From assembly GCA_003342895.1 (NCBI GenBank), contig PTFA01000494.1, positions 161,982 through 225,981 of the forward strand: 64,000 nt of DNA, given 5' to 3'. Of the stretch, positions 12,907-25,765 are shown in pieces. How positions within the stretch are numbered: position 1 is the first letter of the stretch; the number at the start of each line of letters is the position of its first letter. The DNA comes from Casuarius casuarius. Lineage: Eukaryota; Chordata; Aves; Casuariiformes; Casuariidae. Made by a program: the position numbers and the translations under genes. The notes beneath the pieces were generated by a model, which saw only the letters and a list, made by a program, of their open reading frames with translations, searched no databases and was not told the DNA's origin.

Positions 12907-15900
12907 AGTTGCCCATTTCTCAATCCCTTCCTTCTGCAGCCAAAAAGCAGATACAGGCTTGCCCAAAAAATAGCAAAGTTTATGACTTGTCTAGGGCTTT
13001 CCCATGTCTTGGGCCATGTCACATCATCTTTCCTTTTGTTTGATATTCTGACACCTAGAGACCAGCCCCATTTCCTTGAAGAAGGGAGTAGGAAACCAAC
13101 GCCCCAGTGCCAGCAGCAGCAACTCCCTCCACAACCAGATATCTACGTCAAGCCAACTATAAATGTTTTTTAATGTTTTTTAGAGAAGTATTAGCACTTG
13201 ACGGAAGTAACAGATTACTGTTTCCTGGCACAGCATGTTACTCGCTTATCTTGACAATTTATACCACCTAGAGCTACAGCGCATACTAAAAAGGATCTGA
13301 TGATTAAAACAGGATTTCCAAACCTGAGCTCAATCTTAAGAGTTAGCCTCTCCACATGATTTGTACAGTGATCATTAAAACAGCATGGATTTTTTGAAGT
13401 GTTTGAGAAGTACAGGATTCCTATCCTACACTCTTCCCATTTTTTAACCTGCAGGATTTTCAAGCAAGCTGAAATAACCACATGGAAAGCTGCAGTTTTT
13501 ACAACAGTACTAGTCTGATACTGTCAACACCATTTAGGAGGGCACTGTTTTATGTAGAACCTCTCTGCTTTAAGCTCTTATTTAATAAGCAAGCTGCTCA
13601 AGTCAACGTCTTCAGTGAAAAAAGACTGCCCAAGATAATTCCTGTCTTATTTTCAATGCTCTGATATGCATTAATAAAAGCAGGGCTTTAGCAAAAAATG
13701 GGGTGGAAAGGACTCCTGCCCTAAGCAGCCTCCCAGAGGAATACCAAATGATAGCAAATATACCNGAGCTTTTCCATCATCTGCTGCTGGCATCAAAAGT
13801 CCGGCCAAGACCATCAGTAAGAAACAACCACCAACTGCTGATGCCTGCATGAATGCTGAGAAGATGCACAGGAGCAGGGAAACAACCTGCCCTACGACGC
13901 GGAGTACTCTTCAGCAATAAAACCAGGATGCAGCACTGCAACGGAAAGCTCAGAAGACCAGAAAACTCCGTTTCTAATGCTCTTGGGTCTCGTTTCAGAA
14001 ACTCACGTAAGCACGTGATTAATCATAACCGCACTGCTCATATACTTCAGGGTCAGGGAGAACCTGAAGCACTGAGCTTTGTGTTCAATCTCAATTCCCC
14101 CCATCACCAAAACAGTGAGATGATCAGGCTTCACTGTTATTAGATTTTTCATGAACTGTAGAAAGATTCTAACTTTGCATTTCTACATCTATTTACAGAA
14201 GTGGAGAAACACCAGATCTTTCTGGAACAAGGTAAGCAAACTGTCCCTCCACCCAGCTCTTTACAGGCTAAAATAAGTCTCTTTATTACATATAGTCATC
14301 TTGCCTGCACCTGGGAACAAACCTTGATACTTAACATGCATCAAGTGTTTAGGTACAACGGTTCTGTTACCCAAAACACTGCTTAACTGAGCCCTCGGGG
14401 AGCTAATCAGGGACATGCCGCTGTCTACCAACCTGGGGAGAAAACTCAAAGGAGACAAATTAGAATGGGGAAAACACACAGATGATGACCAAGGGCAGAG
14501 AACAGGACAGTACAAGCCCCTTCAAGACCTGAATACTCGGCCCCATTCCTGCTTATCCATGGTTCAAAGGACCTGTAAGTAGGAGGGGCAGGTTGCAGAA
14601 CAGGGATCAAAGCAAGCAGCGCATCCCTATGCATCTCCCCGCAGCCCTGCTCAGCCAAGCTAAGATTCTGGTGCTTCTCACTACACTGAGCAGCAGCTCA
14701 ATCCACGGATGCTCCCACTGCCTTGCAANTGACAGGGCTTACAACCAGCTCCTTGAGAGTGATGAGCCCTCTACCACGTGCCTGTATTTTCACAGAGCAC
14801 CCAGAAACACGTTAAAAATTCTCTTTCCAAAGACAACAATCACCACACAAAGTGAACATCCTTCATACGCACCTTGGAATTACAGGCTGCAGGCGCAGTT
14901 GAGGGGAAAAGACAGCCACAGCTCAGGCCATTTCGAAGGTTAAAAATACACAATATTCAAAAACAGTGTATTCTGGGGATAACTTTACTTCNGCAGGAAC
15001 GATGCAGAAGTTTGAGTAGTGCGGTGTTTGTCAGAAGCAAAGGAATCACACCAAATTCCCCTCCGGTCTGGCAGCAGAGCTGAACAGATGACTTTGGGGA
15101 ACCCCCTGCAACACCCCACAGTAAGCTAATGAGTACCTGAGGAGAGCCTGCTTTGTCATCTGAGATAAAGGCTTGGTGAAGTCTCTTCTAGAATCCCAGT
15201 GCCTTCTAAATTTCAGGTAATTAATGAGGTTTAAATAAAGGCTCCTCCTATCCAGGAAGAAATGCCTCTCCAATGTCTTCACTGTTGATTCGTTAAGTAG
15301 CACTTGCTTTATAAAACTCTTGTGTAAAGAGGAATCNGAGCAATTTCAATCGACCCTTCATTAGTTCATCTTTGCACAGCATTTTGAGAATGGAAAGCTC
15401 TTAAATGGCTGCATAGGAAATCCATCCCTGGNAATTTATAATGATCCTCTAGGATTTTAGAGCCTAGACACACGTTTAGTGTATTGATTTTTAAACCACT
15501 GGAAAAGAACATTTAAGAGTTGTGACCTGCTCGTATCGCCCAGCTTACTGAACAATCCGAGTCCTCTTTTATCACTATAAATCACTGTTCGTTTCCCCAC
15601 TACTTCTCAAAGGACACATCTGTAATTATTAAACTGCAGTAGATCATCATTTAGGTACATAAGGTNTGATGGAGCATCCGATACAGGCACAAAGATATCA
15701 CTTGTGGACTACACAGAAGGCATACTTTTAAAATACAACAAATAAAGATGTAAAGTTCAATACTCAAAGTTAGAAAACGCAAAGATTAAGACAACCTGGA
15801 CACTTAACCAGGAAAATTTTAGCCTTAAACTAAGTCTGCCAAGCTAAAAGCAACTAAAAAACAATCTCTGCTGAGTGCTATCCTCCTCATCCAGACTGAG

Positions 15901-17094
15901 AGCTCATTTTCCACTGTATGTTTGGACAACGTGTCATCTCAGCCAGAGTTAATATACATCTATTACAGTACTAAATAATATTAGCAGAACAATAGTGACT
16001 GCTGGTAATAGNGATATTGCCTGAACAGTCTGGGGAACAAACACATCTTTGCTTCACAGCCCCATGTGGTAACAGTTCGAAGGCTAAGGAGACAAATCTC
16101 TAATATGAATACAATTTGGATTGTAAACACAATACAGTAGCAAAAGGAATAAAAAGTAACACGCAGAGATTTTTCTTTCCTTTTTCCCAAGTGATTCAGT
16201 CACGAAAGGAAGAGGGTAATATTATACACAAAATAATTGCAATGCAGAAATACTATGGAGGTTCTACAGACTGATAAACGAGTGTTTCACCAAAGAGAAA
16301 GGCAAACAAATCTGGACCCTCTCATTACCAGCCAGTTTGTGATTGTCCAACATCAGGACCTAGACTTGTTTTTGAGTCCCAGGTCAGATGACCATAATTT
16401 CCCCTTTTTGCCAACAGTACTCTCTCTCATCTCTGTTTAATCAAATAATTGGTATTCATCAAAATGAATGAATGCCCTTAAGCATCACTGTTACTTATTT
16501 ACTAATATTAGACTACTGACCTCACACGAGGAAGAAAGTTTTGCATTGACAATTTACTCCCCCTACAGTAAGAAAAGGTTTTTATGTCTAAACTTCTTCA
16601 GATCCCTTTGAAATCCAGAGAACAGTTAAAGCACAAGAGCAGACTTCCCATTTGGAAGCCAGTGAACTTCCAAGCAAGGACAAATGATACAAGTAAAAAG
16701 ATACCATATAGGGACCATGAAAGGGAAGTGGGCTTGAGTGACTCCAGTTTTGAGCTCCAAGGCCTGATGCTTTGAAGTCACAAATAGAAACCAAACTGAG
16801 CAAAAACATACTGTTCACATAGTCCTACGTTTTACGATGATTTTCAGTTGATTTTCCCAAGCACCAATTCTAATATGGCCAGTTGAGCCAGCAGCACTTC
16901 ATTGCAAACAGATCTAAACCCCCCGGTAGGTGTTTGCAACCGGAGCATCACTTCCTGGGCACAGCAGGACTCCACATGTAAAGGACGCATTGAAGCCAGA
17001 CTGCTAGAAGAAAGGAAAACTAGGCAAGAACTCGTTTACTCCCAACACACAATCTGCCTCACTTGACTTGCTGTAAAGCAAGCCATGCCTTTGG
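12907..17094. other. Unannotated unique sequence, no gene seen
   Basis: A 33-bp segment at 14199-14231 on the plus strand has good splice signals on both sides: an acceptor ending CTATTTACAG and an AAG donor before GTAAGC. It is open in all three frames and too short to identify. Otherwise I see only scattered short chance frames and no repeat family. Confidence 0.5.
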
Positions 17095-17135
17095 TTTTTT
17101 TTTTTTTCCCTCCCTCTTTTTTTTAAAAAAAAAAA
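17095..17135. repeat. T13-(CT-rich)-T8-A11 low-complexity tract
   Basis: A T run, a CCCTCCCTC spacer, a second T run and an A run follow each other. Like the tract near 312 it is self-complementary at the T/A junction. No retrotransposon body is attached to it. Confidence 0.9.
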
Positions 17136-19546
17136 CTTTCAAAACCCCACAGCTCAAGGGCTAGGGGAGAGCAGGACATAAATGCCCATCAGCTGCTGGC
17201 NGAGCCCACAGTGGTGTTCCTCACCACTAGCCCCTACCATTGCTCTCAATCCATGACCAAAGCCATGAGATGGGAAGCCTGTTACTACCAGAGGCAACAT
17301 CTTGCAGGCAAGAGGCAAATCTAAAGTTCTGGCAGGCTATATAGCCCTTACGGATCCTCATGTATTTACCTGCACCCTCGTGATCATAACTTATCATCCT
17401 GATAGTCATGGTCCTACTGGCCATAGGACCCCCCCCCCCATCCACAGCAGCTATCCCTTGCCTGCACCTTGGAGCTCACCTTCAAGTTAAAAATCAAATT
17501 AAGAGAGCTCCTTTGCAGCACAGCCATCGCAAGTACCTCCTACCTCTCGCTGCCAGGCAATACATTAAGATCCACGCACACACAGAATACCCCTTACAGC
17601 ATCCACACTGCCCTTCCCCACATGTACTGGACAGACTAGACTGCCCAACACTTGCATAACAAGCGAGCTTAAGTAAGAGTGCACAGAATGTGAGATGTTG
17701 TTTCCTTAATTTTGCCACCTTTGTAATGTTCCCTTAACAGGTCAGGAGCATTTTGTTGCCACAATGATTACGTTCNCGTCAGTAAAAGTACACCCACCTA
17801 ACCATAAATGCCACAACAGTCACCCTGAGTTCACAGGAGCAACAANTCTTCCAGACATGGAAGGATTTCCATTTCTTCAGGGATTTTAAGTTTACTTCCC
17901 ATATTCATTTTCACAATAAAACAAACGTCTAAGGCTTTTAATGCACTTCAAGACAAAAAGCCCCCCACACAGAAGAAATAACACTGCCTAGAGCCAAAAA
18001 AATTGCATGGAGAGAATGGGCAAATCTCCTTATGCAGCCCTGCAATATTGGTTGCCTGGTTTGGAAAAGACTATCACCCTTTTGGTAAACTGCTTTTGTT
18101 TTATGGAGAGACATAGCAATAAGGGCAGAGGAGTCATTAATAACAGAACCACATTTGCCTTTGTGGGTCAGAGGGCCCAACCCCTGTACTTAAGCCAGGA
18201 GATAGAGACAGATGTCTTGGTTCAAGCTACCTGTATCCAAGTTTTCCCCCACAAATTCCCTTTTTGGATTGTGGAACTAAGACACACAAACGCACTGGGT
18301 CCACACTTTGCTGGATGTAAAAATAAGCACAACTTCAAAGCCAAGAGAATTAGCTTGAACTAGTACTAGCTGAGGGCCTGATTCACCACTGTTTTTACAT
18401 TACTTCAGACACCAAAGGAATGAGGTTTCTTTCTGTTTACAGTGCTCTGCATGCACACCCAAAGCTAATACTGACCAAACAGCCCATAACAGGCTGGCTG
18501 ACTTCATTTCTGAAAAGCATTTCATGTGTTTCCTGCACTACCGCAGCTTGACCTCAGCCTCCTGCACAGAAGAATGACTTCTATCATTACATCAAGAATA
18601 TTTCTTGTCAAATAACAGAAAAAAACAATTCCAAACACTCTGGAAATATAACACAGCACCATCCTACCAGCTCATTTCTAAGAGCATGGAGAAGACATGG
18701 AATATGAAAGACCAAGACAGAAATACTCTTGTTTGTCACCAGTTATCTGGAGACATAACTTACTGAAGCTCTCAGCCTACGCGTGGTTATGGTATGGTGT
18801 GGTCTATCCTGAAGTGATGATTATCTCCTAGGGGAAGAAAAAAGGCCTTTAGTCCTTTGTGTCCTTAGGTTAACTCTCTGCAAGGGAGCAATAGCCTTTG
18901 GCATCATGACAAAATCTTTGGGAGTGCAATTCCACCATACCTTTCAGGCTTTTAGTCTTTTTGTCCAAGTGAAAAGATAACAAAATGCATCCTGCCGCCA
19001 TCCAGGAGTTANGAGGAGTCTTAAAACCAGGCAAGCTAAGCATTTTCTTTGAAGAAAACTGTTTCTTCCTGTCCTCTTAGTTTCAAATTTGCTTCATTTT
19101 TAAAGCTTGCAGATAACTTGNGTACTTCAGAGATAACTCATCAGCTGAGACTAGTTTTGTGTCTCNAAACTGGCAGAACTAGTTCAGGAGCTGAATGTAC
19201 AGGTAGTCAAGCTTCACCCGTAATTAGCTTTACATTAATTTCCTGTTGAAGGGAGCTTTAACACCAGGACTGTTTAACCATGGCTAGTACAGCAGTCATT
19301 GCTTTCACTCCTTTGCCTGCAACGTGAAAACAGCATTCCTGCAAAGTACAACCCCAGAAGAATTATAAGGCACTACGAAAATGAGTATTTACAGAGAGGC
19401 CCTCTTTGTTCTCTCGAGGACATTTAAGAGTGACAGGATGCACTTCCTCACAAAACAACTGTTCCCAAGCAGAAAACTGCTTCANTTCCCTGCAATCACA
19501 GCCACAGACCAGAGAAAGCCATTAGCANCCAGCCACATGACAAAGC
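17136..19546. other. Unannotated unique sequence, no gene seen
   Basis: C11 at 17429-17439 is the only simple tract of note. A 118-codon plus frame (18007-18363) is open, but I recognise no domain and no splice or start support. Nothing else stands out. Confidence 0.55.
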
Positions 19547-19800
19547 CCGAGGCGTCTGCAGACCCTACGCAGCAACGATTGCCTTTGGAATCCATCAAGG
19601 GACCAGATGTCGCTGCTGGTGAAGGCTGCTCAGCCTGGCGCCGGAGGTTTCTGCCTGCCCTCCACGCAGGAGCANGCTACAGGAGCAAAGCATTACCACG
19701 GTCTAAACAGCAAGATACAGGCAATGTGGATTTCGATGTTCGGCTGAGACCCTGCCAAGACTCATGCCTTCGCCAGACTCCGGTTGTGTGACGTGAGACA
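19547..19800. other. CpG-enriched, G+C-rich patch with a 136-codon open frame
   Basis: I count about 14 CpG in roughly 250 bp, several times the local density, with visibly higher G+C. A plus-strand frame running through it (19381-19791) is open for 136 codons, and G+C richness itself lengthens chance frames. I recognise no domain and see no good splice sites at its edges. It may be a small regulatory CpG cluster, an old CpG-rich repeat, or less likely an exon. Confidence 0.4.
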
Positions 19801-21151
19801 GAAGAGCACNGTACTCCAGAAGCTTGTCAGAACTGTCCTCCACTTGCATTTTTGTCACACCACAACTTTTCTCTCCAGATAAGGGTCACGAGAGCTGTGG
19901 AGCAAAATCTTTAGACAGGAAGAGAAGTGGGTTGAGTGTGTTGTTCCGAGTGACTTCTCCAGTAGAGATAGGCAGCAGCAGGCACCTCTCTACTCCTGCA
20001 AGGACAGCCAGGGGCAGTGCCCCTCACCAAGGCAGGCGGCCAGGAACTACCACAGTTCCCCGTGGAGCACCAGCTCTGCCTCCGCACCTCTATCCGCGTT
20101 TACGACAGGGATATAAAGCCTGCTCCAGCTTCTGACTTTCACAAGCAGCTCAGTCAATGCATTCTGATTTTTTCCTCCCTTATTTTTCCATTTCTACTGA
20201 GAGTCATTGAAATGGACAGAAAGATTTCATTCATTTACAAGAGCTCAGAGTATTCAACAAATATTAGAGAAAAAGGCTTTCAAAAATATTTATCATCATA
20301 TGACCTGAGGATAGTAAAAACTTCAAGAGGCAAGCTGTCATTTCGACATTTACAACAAAAATTTTAATCCAAGTTTTACTGCTTCCAGCTAAATGTTACC
20401 TGGTGTGCTCCCCCTCATCCATCCCCTAATGCTGCAATTAAGTAATGAAAACGCTGAACCCTCACATGTTCATTTGTCTATTGAGCTTTACAGGAGCAGC
20501 TGTGTCATTTTTTTTCCTGGTTTAAAGAGTTTAACAGTTTCCTTACAGCCTAAGGAATTTCTGAACCACTACCGACTCACTGCATATAACAAACATTGTT
20601 CTGGCATAAAACTGAAAATCAAGAAAATGCCTCTCGTTATCCAACGAAAAGAAAAACAGCCAGGTCAGACCCACCTACTTTTATCTCCCTATAAAGACAT
20701 TTGGAGAAATAATACCTAATCACCTCTCAAACAGGACATTCTCAGCTAGCGAGACAGATGCTTGACATGAAATTGCTACAGTGTCACTGCCCACTCAACA
20801 TCCTTTGCAAGCCATATGGCTACCAGAAGGAAAACTCAGGACATGTTAAAAAATAATGAGCAAAATTAAAAGACCTGAAACTTGCACCAGGGCCTCTTTG
20901 CTGTGATTGTCTATAAATAAGCTGGACAGAGTCCCTGGCTCCTTGTTCTAGGAAAAGCAATCTGTGATTAGGATTTCAGTGGTGTGAGAAGAATGGGGGA
21001 GGAGAGGGATGACAGATGGAGCCAAAGACTTGGTGAGATTTAACCCTGTTATTTGCGAGCAAGATTACAGTTTAAAAGGGAACAGTCTTTTCTCCTTCCC
21101 TTCTAGATATACTCAAGCACACAAACGGTATTTTAAAACACTAACAGCATT
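19801..21151. other. Unannotated unique sequence, no gene seen
   Basis: G+C stays somewhat raised to about 20110 and then falls to the A+T-rich background. Two plus-strand frames of 108-116 codons are open and unrecognised. No RNA gene or repeat family is visible. Confidence 0.55.
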
Positions 21152-21270
21152 GCAGCTTGTGTTTGAGGGATACACATGCAGCTTGTGTTTGAGGGATACA
21201 CATGCAGCTTGTNNNNNNNNNNNNNNNNNNNNNNNNNNNNNNTTTGAGGGATACACATGCAGCTTGTGTT
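21152..21270 (+). repeat. 26-bp minisatellite interrupted by an assembly gap
   Basis: Copy one is 21152-21177 and copy two 21178-21203. The first 9 bases of copy three are at 21204-21212, followed by 30 n. After the gap come the last 16 bases of a unit (21243-21258) and a final partial unit of 12 bases. The unit begins GCAGCTTGTG and ends ATACACAT. It is not a multiple of three and drifts through all frames, so it is not a coding repeat. The true copy number is unknown because the gap lies inside the array. Confidence 0.95.
21213..21242. other. Assembly gap (30 n)
   Basis: This is the only long n run in the window. If the array were perfectly periodic the missing length would have to be 1, 27, 53 and so on. 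Thirty fits none of these, so the gap size is an estimate or placeholder, or the hidden units differ in length. Confidence 0.98.
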
Positions 21271-22142
21271 ACAGAGAATACCAACATACAGCTTTAAAGT
21301 AGCTGTATTCTACCTTTTGTACTGAGGAGTTATTTAATAATGTCTAGCTGTGTAGATGGATAAAGAAAGTACATCTGCAAGCAAGGCCCTGAAGGAAGCG
21401 GCTTTCTAATGAGTATAAAAAGCATTGAGAGCAGGGGACTATCTTTCTGCACAGCAGCTGCTGAAAATCCAACACAACAGAAGAACTCCTTAGGGACTCC
21501 CTTTGGCCACATCTTGTAGGAAAAAAACAAGTATTACCACACATTTTATGAAATAAGCCAGATCCCTGTGTGTGCCTGACACCGGAGAGCAACACTGAGC
21601 CAAAACCTCCTCCCAGTACCTCAGGTGAGTGGTTTTATTCAGCCTTTCCTCAATTTCCAGACTCCCTTTAAAATCTTCCACTAAGATAAGAGACCTTAAA
21701 GTGGTACATTTTATGCAGGACAGGCAGGATTTTCTTGGTTGCTTTCGGGGACCANGCAGCAGAAGCCCACAAGGTGTTCATCAACAGGAGAAGAAAACCT
21801 GTTTTACCAGACAGTTGTTTGGGATGGAGCAGTGGTGCGTTATGAGGTGCTAACAACAGGTTTAGGCTTAAACTTGAATCCTCAAGTTTGCTGTTTAAGC
21901 ATGGTGTCCAAGCAAGCAGTGCAAATACTGTAGGTCACCAAGTAAAGAAAGCATGCATTTTGCACAGCCAGGTAGGTAGGAAAAGAAAAGGCCATATTAA
22001 ATTGGGCTGTTTGAATAGTATTGTATAGGTGGAAGTGCTGGCATTAAAACAGTGCATATCCATGAGACATGGCCATGCTTCCCAGGCTGCTTTCCTTCAG
22101 ATTAATATCTTGCATTTTCCAAGGCTGCTCTCTCACATTGCC
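21271..22142. other. Unannotated unique sequence, no gene seen
   Basis: A donor-like CTCAG before GTGAGTGG lies near 21624 on the plus strand, but no matching strong acceptor and open frame can be paired with it. No repeat family is recognised before the repeat cluster that begins near 22143. Confidence 0.55.
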
Positions 22143-22285
22143 TCAATTTAATTAAATGCAGTTTCAAAGCCGATTTCAGTTCAGCCAGTGCCAAAACCCT
22201 GTGTGAATGCTTCTAAATTGATTTAAAACAGCCATCTCAATTCACCTGGTCAGTCAGGAGATCAGTTAAATCAGTGAAGCCAGGA
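22143..22285. repeat. Diverged T/A-rich sauropsid-type interspersed repeat
   Basis: The stretch has the pattern TTAATTAAAT, a GTTTCAAA-x-CGATTT element, CCAGTGCCAAAACCCTGTG and TTCTAAATTGATTTAAAACA. I associate this order with an old dispersed repeat seen in bird, turtle and crocodile DNA. The match is from memory of the pattern, not an alignment, and I cannot give a family name. It sits about 190 bp before a MIR relic. Confidence 0.4.
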
Positions 22286-22470
22286 GGATCAATCAAGGCC
22301 TGGACGCAAGATTAACAAGTAACTCGGAAGTGCTGCGTAGCTTCCAAAGCCTCCTGTATCAGGGCTTGAAAATGACAGGTAACATAAGCCAAGCTTTTCA
22401 GGCTTTCTAGTTAAGTCTTGGCACCCTTACAAAATAAGGAAGTACTACCCTCTCAGCTTGCTTTTATACA

Positions 22471-22585
22471 CAGAAGACAGAGGCAGTATAGTAGAGAGCT
22501 AAGACACTCTGTGAATGTAAAGCAGTGACAGAAATAGAGCCCAGATATCTATTTTCACTTCCATGTTCCAGACATAAATGCATCC
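22471..22585 (-). repeat. MIR-type SINE relic, reverse orientation
   Basis: The plus strand reads like the reverse complement of a MIR core. AGACAGAGGCAG stands where the element has AACTGAGGCACAG, followed by AGAGAGCTAAGACACT in place of AGAGGTTAAGTGACT. Then comes GTGACAGAAATAGAGCCCAG in place of the TGGCAGAGCCAGGAATAGAACCCAG region. Divergence is high, as expected for an element amplified early in amniote history. MIR elements are tRNA-derived SINEs and no longer mobile. Confidence 0.55.
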
Positions 22586-23175
22586 TAATTGCAACCACAC
22601 TGTGATGACAGATGACTTGCTGCAGGTCATTGCCTGTCTTTCAGAGCTGCCTCGTTATCACTCCAAAAAAACAAAAATAGCTCTAGTGCCATTATTCAAA
22701 GTCTTGGAATTTCTCCTCTTCTGGGGGGCAGAAGTGCAGGAGGACACACAGTGAAGTCTAATTGATGACTTCATTATCAGCTCTCAAGAGCTGATCTAGT
22801 AAACCCTTTCCCTTCTAAGGTACCTTTACTTTCAACTCCAAAGCCACTGCTGACTTCCTCTTGGGACAGTGTCCCCAGCCCCGCTTCCCCAGCCCAGACT
22901 TCTCTTCCATCTTTCCCAGCTAATTCTTTCCCCTTACTCTCAGACTTATGACATTGTTCCTTCTCTCTTCAAACACATTTTCCCCGCTACTAAAGCTACC
23001 CATTTCCATAGCTATCATTCAGTTTCCCCTTTCTGCCATGGCCTTTCCCCTCCCAGGAAGGCATGTGACTTTGTATCACATACTATTTCAATAAAATATT
23101 AGTAAACAAAACCTGTGTGATCCAAGAAGAGTGGTATCTAGCTTCCAGATTNAGTTGTCTCCACTTTAGCCATCC

Positions 23176-23320
23176 AGCTTAGAGTAAGCCAAACACCTCA
23201 GAAGACTCCATTGACCGTTACCTATCTCCACCGACTGTAAAAGGATTCGAGACGGTCGGCTGTAGCGTACCTAGCTATGTCTGGACACCTGAATTTATGT
23301 CTATCTGCAAACAATCCCGC
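23176..23320. repeat. Diverged interspersed repeat candidate with CpG cluster
   Basis: It contains ACACCTCAGAAGACTCCATT followed by GACCG, then ACCTAGCTATGTCTGGACACC. This is reminiscent of the CACCTAA / CTCCATTGACTTC words of sauropsid dispersed repeats. About six CpG fall within 100 bp, unlike the flanks, and CCGAC with GTCGG could pair across 19-20 bases. The assignment is tentative; a CpG-bearing relic of a methylated repeat is one possible explanation. Confidence 0.3.
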
Positions 23321-25750
23321 CTAGAATGTCTTAAACACTAGCTAACAGATAGCTCTCTAATTAAAAGCAGTAAATAATCAGTAAATGCATTTATTTCTCT
23401 AGCAGGGTTCCACAGAATTCAAGTCTTGGCCTACATTACCTAAAAACACCCCCAAAATCTGAAGAAAACAAAACCATTACTAGTTAAGTTTGCAAACAAG
23501 ACAAAAAACAGCATGGACTTCCATCACCAGAAAAAAGATTCCATCAAGATTAGATCTTTCTCCAGACAAGAAGTGCTACCGTAAAAACCAATTTGTTTGC
23601 AGATACCCTGCAGCACCCACGCTACACAGACTAGATCATTACAGTCCTTCTAGCTACATAATGCATAAAGAACTTTCACCTCTAGTTTCCTTAAATTTCC
23701 TCTTCAAAACCNTTCAGCATGGCAACTATCTTCACCTGCTCCTGTCATAACCTTCTAGTAGAGTTTCTTGCCATCTTTATTCCTCACTTCTCCTGGCATG
23801 TCCTACGCACCCCAGTGAGTTCCCATATTGGCTATTCCCACAGCACAGCCTCCAGAAATTTTTCTTCCCACTCCTTCCTTTAGAAAGCTACATGCACCCT
23901 CTCACACCTGATCTTGGCCACCTAACAGGCTGGACAGAAGAACACTTTGTAGATTTGGCTTGCTAAGCCCAACAAGCAGACTTTGTGTCGTGCTGCCTGG
24001 TCAGAAGGAGGGTTAAAACTCACCTCCTTCTGCAGTTACACTACCCAATGCAATAGGACCCCTTCCAAGTCTCTCCATGCTGCCTCTGCTTTCCACCTGC
24101 TCCCAAGTCACCAATACTCCAGTTAAGCCAATAATAGTTATGTGTCTGCCACTTGTACAGAAGGCAAACATATTCCTCAGAAAAATGCTATCTTTGTTGT
24201 CTTCTGTAGTGAACGTAAGAGTTGTCTGCAGTTATTGGGCAATCTGAGGTGCTCTGCACCAAAATGTCATACAAATACTAGCACATCATCAGGTACTTGA
24301 ACAAAAGCTATTCCATCTATTTTGGAAGCAGGTTTATCCCATGACAAACAGGTGTGGATAAGCAACCATTAACAGTAAGTATTATGCATCAGGCCTGTTC
24401 TCCATCAGGATTTTCTGCTGCTGCGCATAGGGTNGTTCATCTGTGCATCCTAGTCTCTGCTGCTCGAGGGTCACCTTGTCTCTTAATGGTTGATGGGGTC
24501 TTGTGTCATCCTTTGCAGTCGCACACCTGCGTGTCAGCCTCCCCACTACTCAACAGTCAAGCCTTGCTGCATGGCAGCCCCATACNGAGAGGCCGCACTT
24601 TGACCTTGGTGAGAGAAGTTTCCTTTTACCCATCTGGCTAAACTGTCAATTAAGCAATGTACCAGCTNGACAGAGCTGAAGGACTTCCTGCAGTACCAGT
24701 GCAGCTGAGCAGGTACAATACTTCAGCTTCCTCTTAAAGGGAGGCGTTCATTCTCCTCTGGCTTGCGTGTCCAGACACGAACAAGGAATTCTAAAGAACA
24801 TGTTCAAGGGTGCAAACACAGCAAGTTCTAACCAGGCAGTAAATCAAATCAGGCCACCTTGGCTGAAAAATGATAGAGAAAGTTCATGTACTGCAGAAAA
24901 ATAAATTCTCTATCAACCTGAATTGATTTAGTACTTCCCCTAAATATTCAGTAAATGCCAGAGCCACATTTCAGCTTTGAAGTCTGGACTCATCTCTCTT
25001 GGAGACAACCTCTCTACCAGATGACACACTAAAATCCATCAAGGGACTCAAATGAATCACATCCACATTTTGCATTACCCTGCAATTAGCAGAGGCTAGT
25101 GACTTTTAAGCTGTAAATCTAGCTTGCNAGCAAGTTTGCTTAGAGCAGGATGCAAACGGCAGATCACTTCCACAGCAAGAAGATAGCCTTAAAAAGAAAA
25201 TTTGCACCTGANAGACATCAGCATTTACTTAGGCTTTAAGTTCTTTAGAACTTGTTTGAACAGACCAAGGAAAATAGGCTTCAATATCTTCATAAAAAGT
25301 AGACTTCAGAAACAACGTCCTAATTTAAAACTTGGACTCTTCAGTTTTCTTTCAGAAATACAAGTGGCAAAAGCAATAATTAAAATTGCAATGGCTCCAA
25401 GTCTCCCCAACAAACACATCCCTTTCTCTCTTCCTTCACTTAGGACTTTTTATGAAAAGCCAAGAATAGATGTACTTTATTTGTGCTAGCAGAGTGCTCA
25501 CCATTTGATGACAGCAGGTATCCTAAAGAAAGTTTTACTCTTCCATGTCAAGCACTTCACACAGTGAAACAATTTCACCACGAACATTTTGGGTATGGAC
25601 CTTCAAGAAATATCTTAATTCTAGGAGTCCTTTTATGCATTGTGCAAGGCATAGGAACTTGAGTCTTAACAGTTAAGAGTCAGGGAGAAAAAAAATCCAT
25701 ACAAACTTTCTCTGCAAAACCCAGTCAATTCCACTTCCAGCTGATTTATT
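23321..25750. other. Unannotated unique sequence, no gene seen
   Basis: The sequence is pyrimidine-rich around 23750-23900 and otherwise ordinary. A minus-strand donor-like site (GAG before GTGAGTTTT) lies at about 24025-24030 without a paired acceptor of quality. No RNA gene or repeat family is recognised. Confidence 0.55.
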
Positions 25751-25765
25751 GGGGGGGGGGGGGGG
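25751..25765 (+). repeat. G15 homopolymer
   Basis: Fifteen G are followed by TCGGGGTC. The run is long enough to form G-quadruplexes and to slip. Its length in a draft assembly is uncertain. Confidence 0.95.

Noticed and set aside
21009..21302. Apparent cysteine-bearing repeat protein across the minisatellite
   Set aside because: The 26-bp unit is not a multiple of three, so the frame drifts from copy to copy, and 30 n are inside it.
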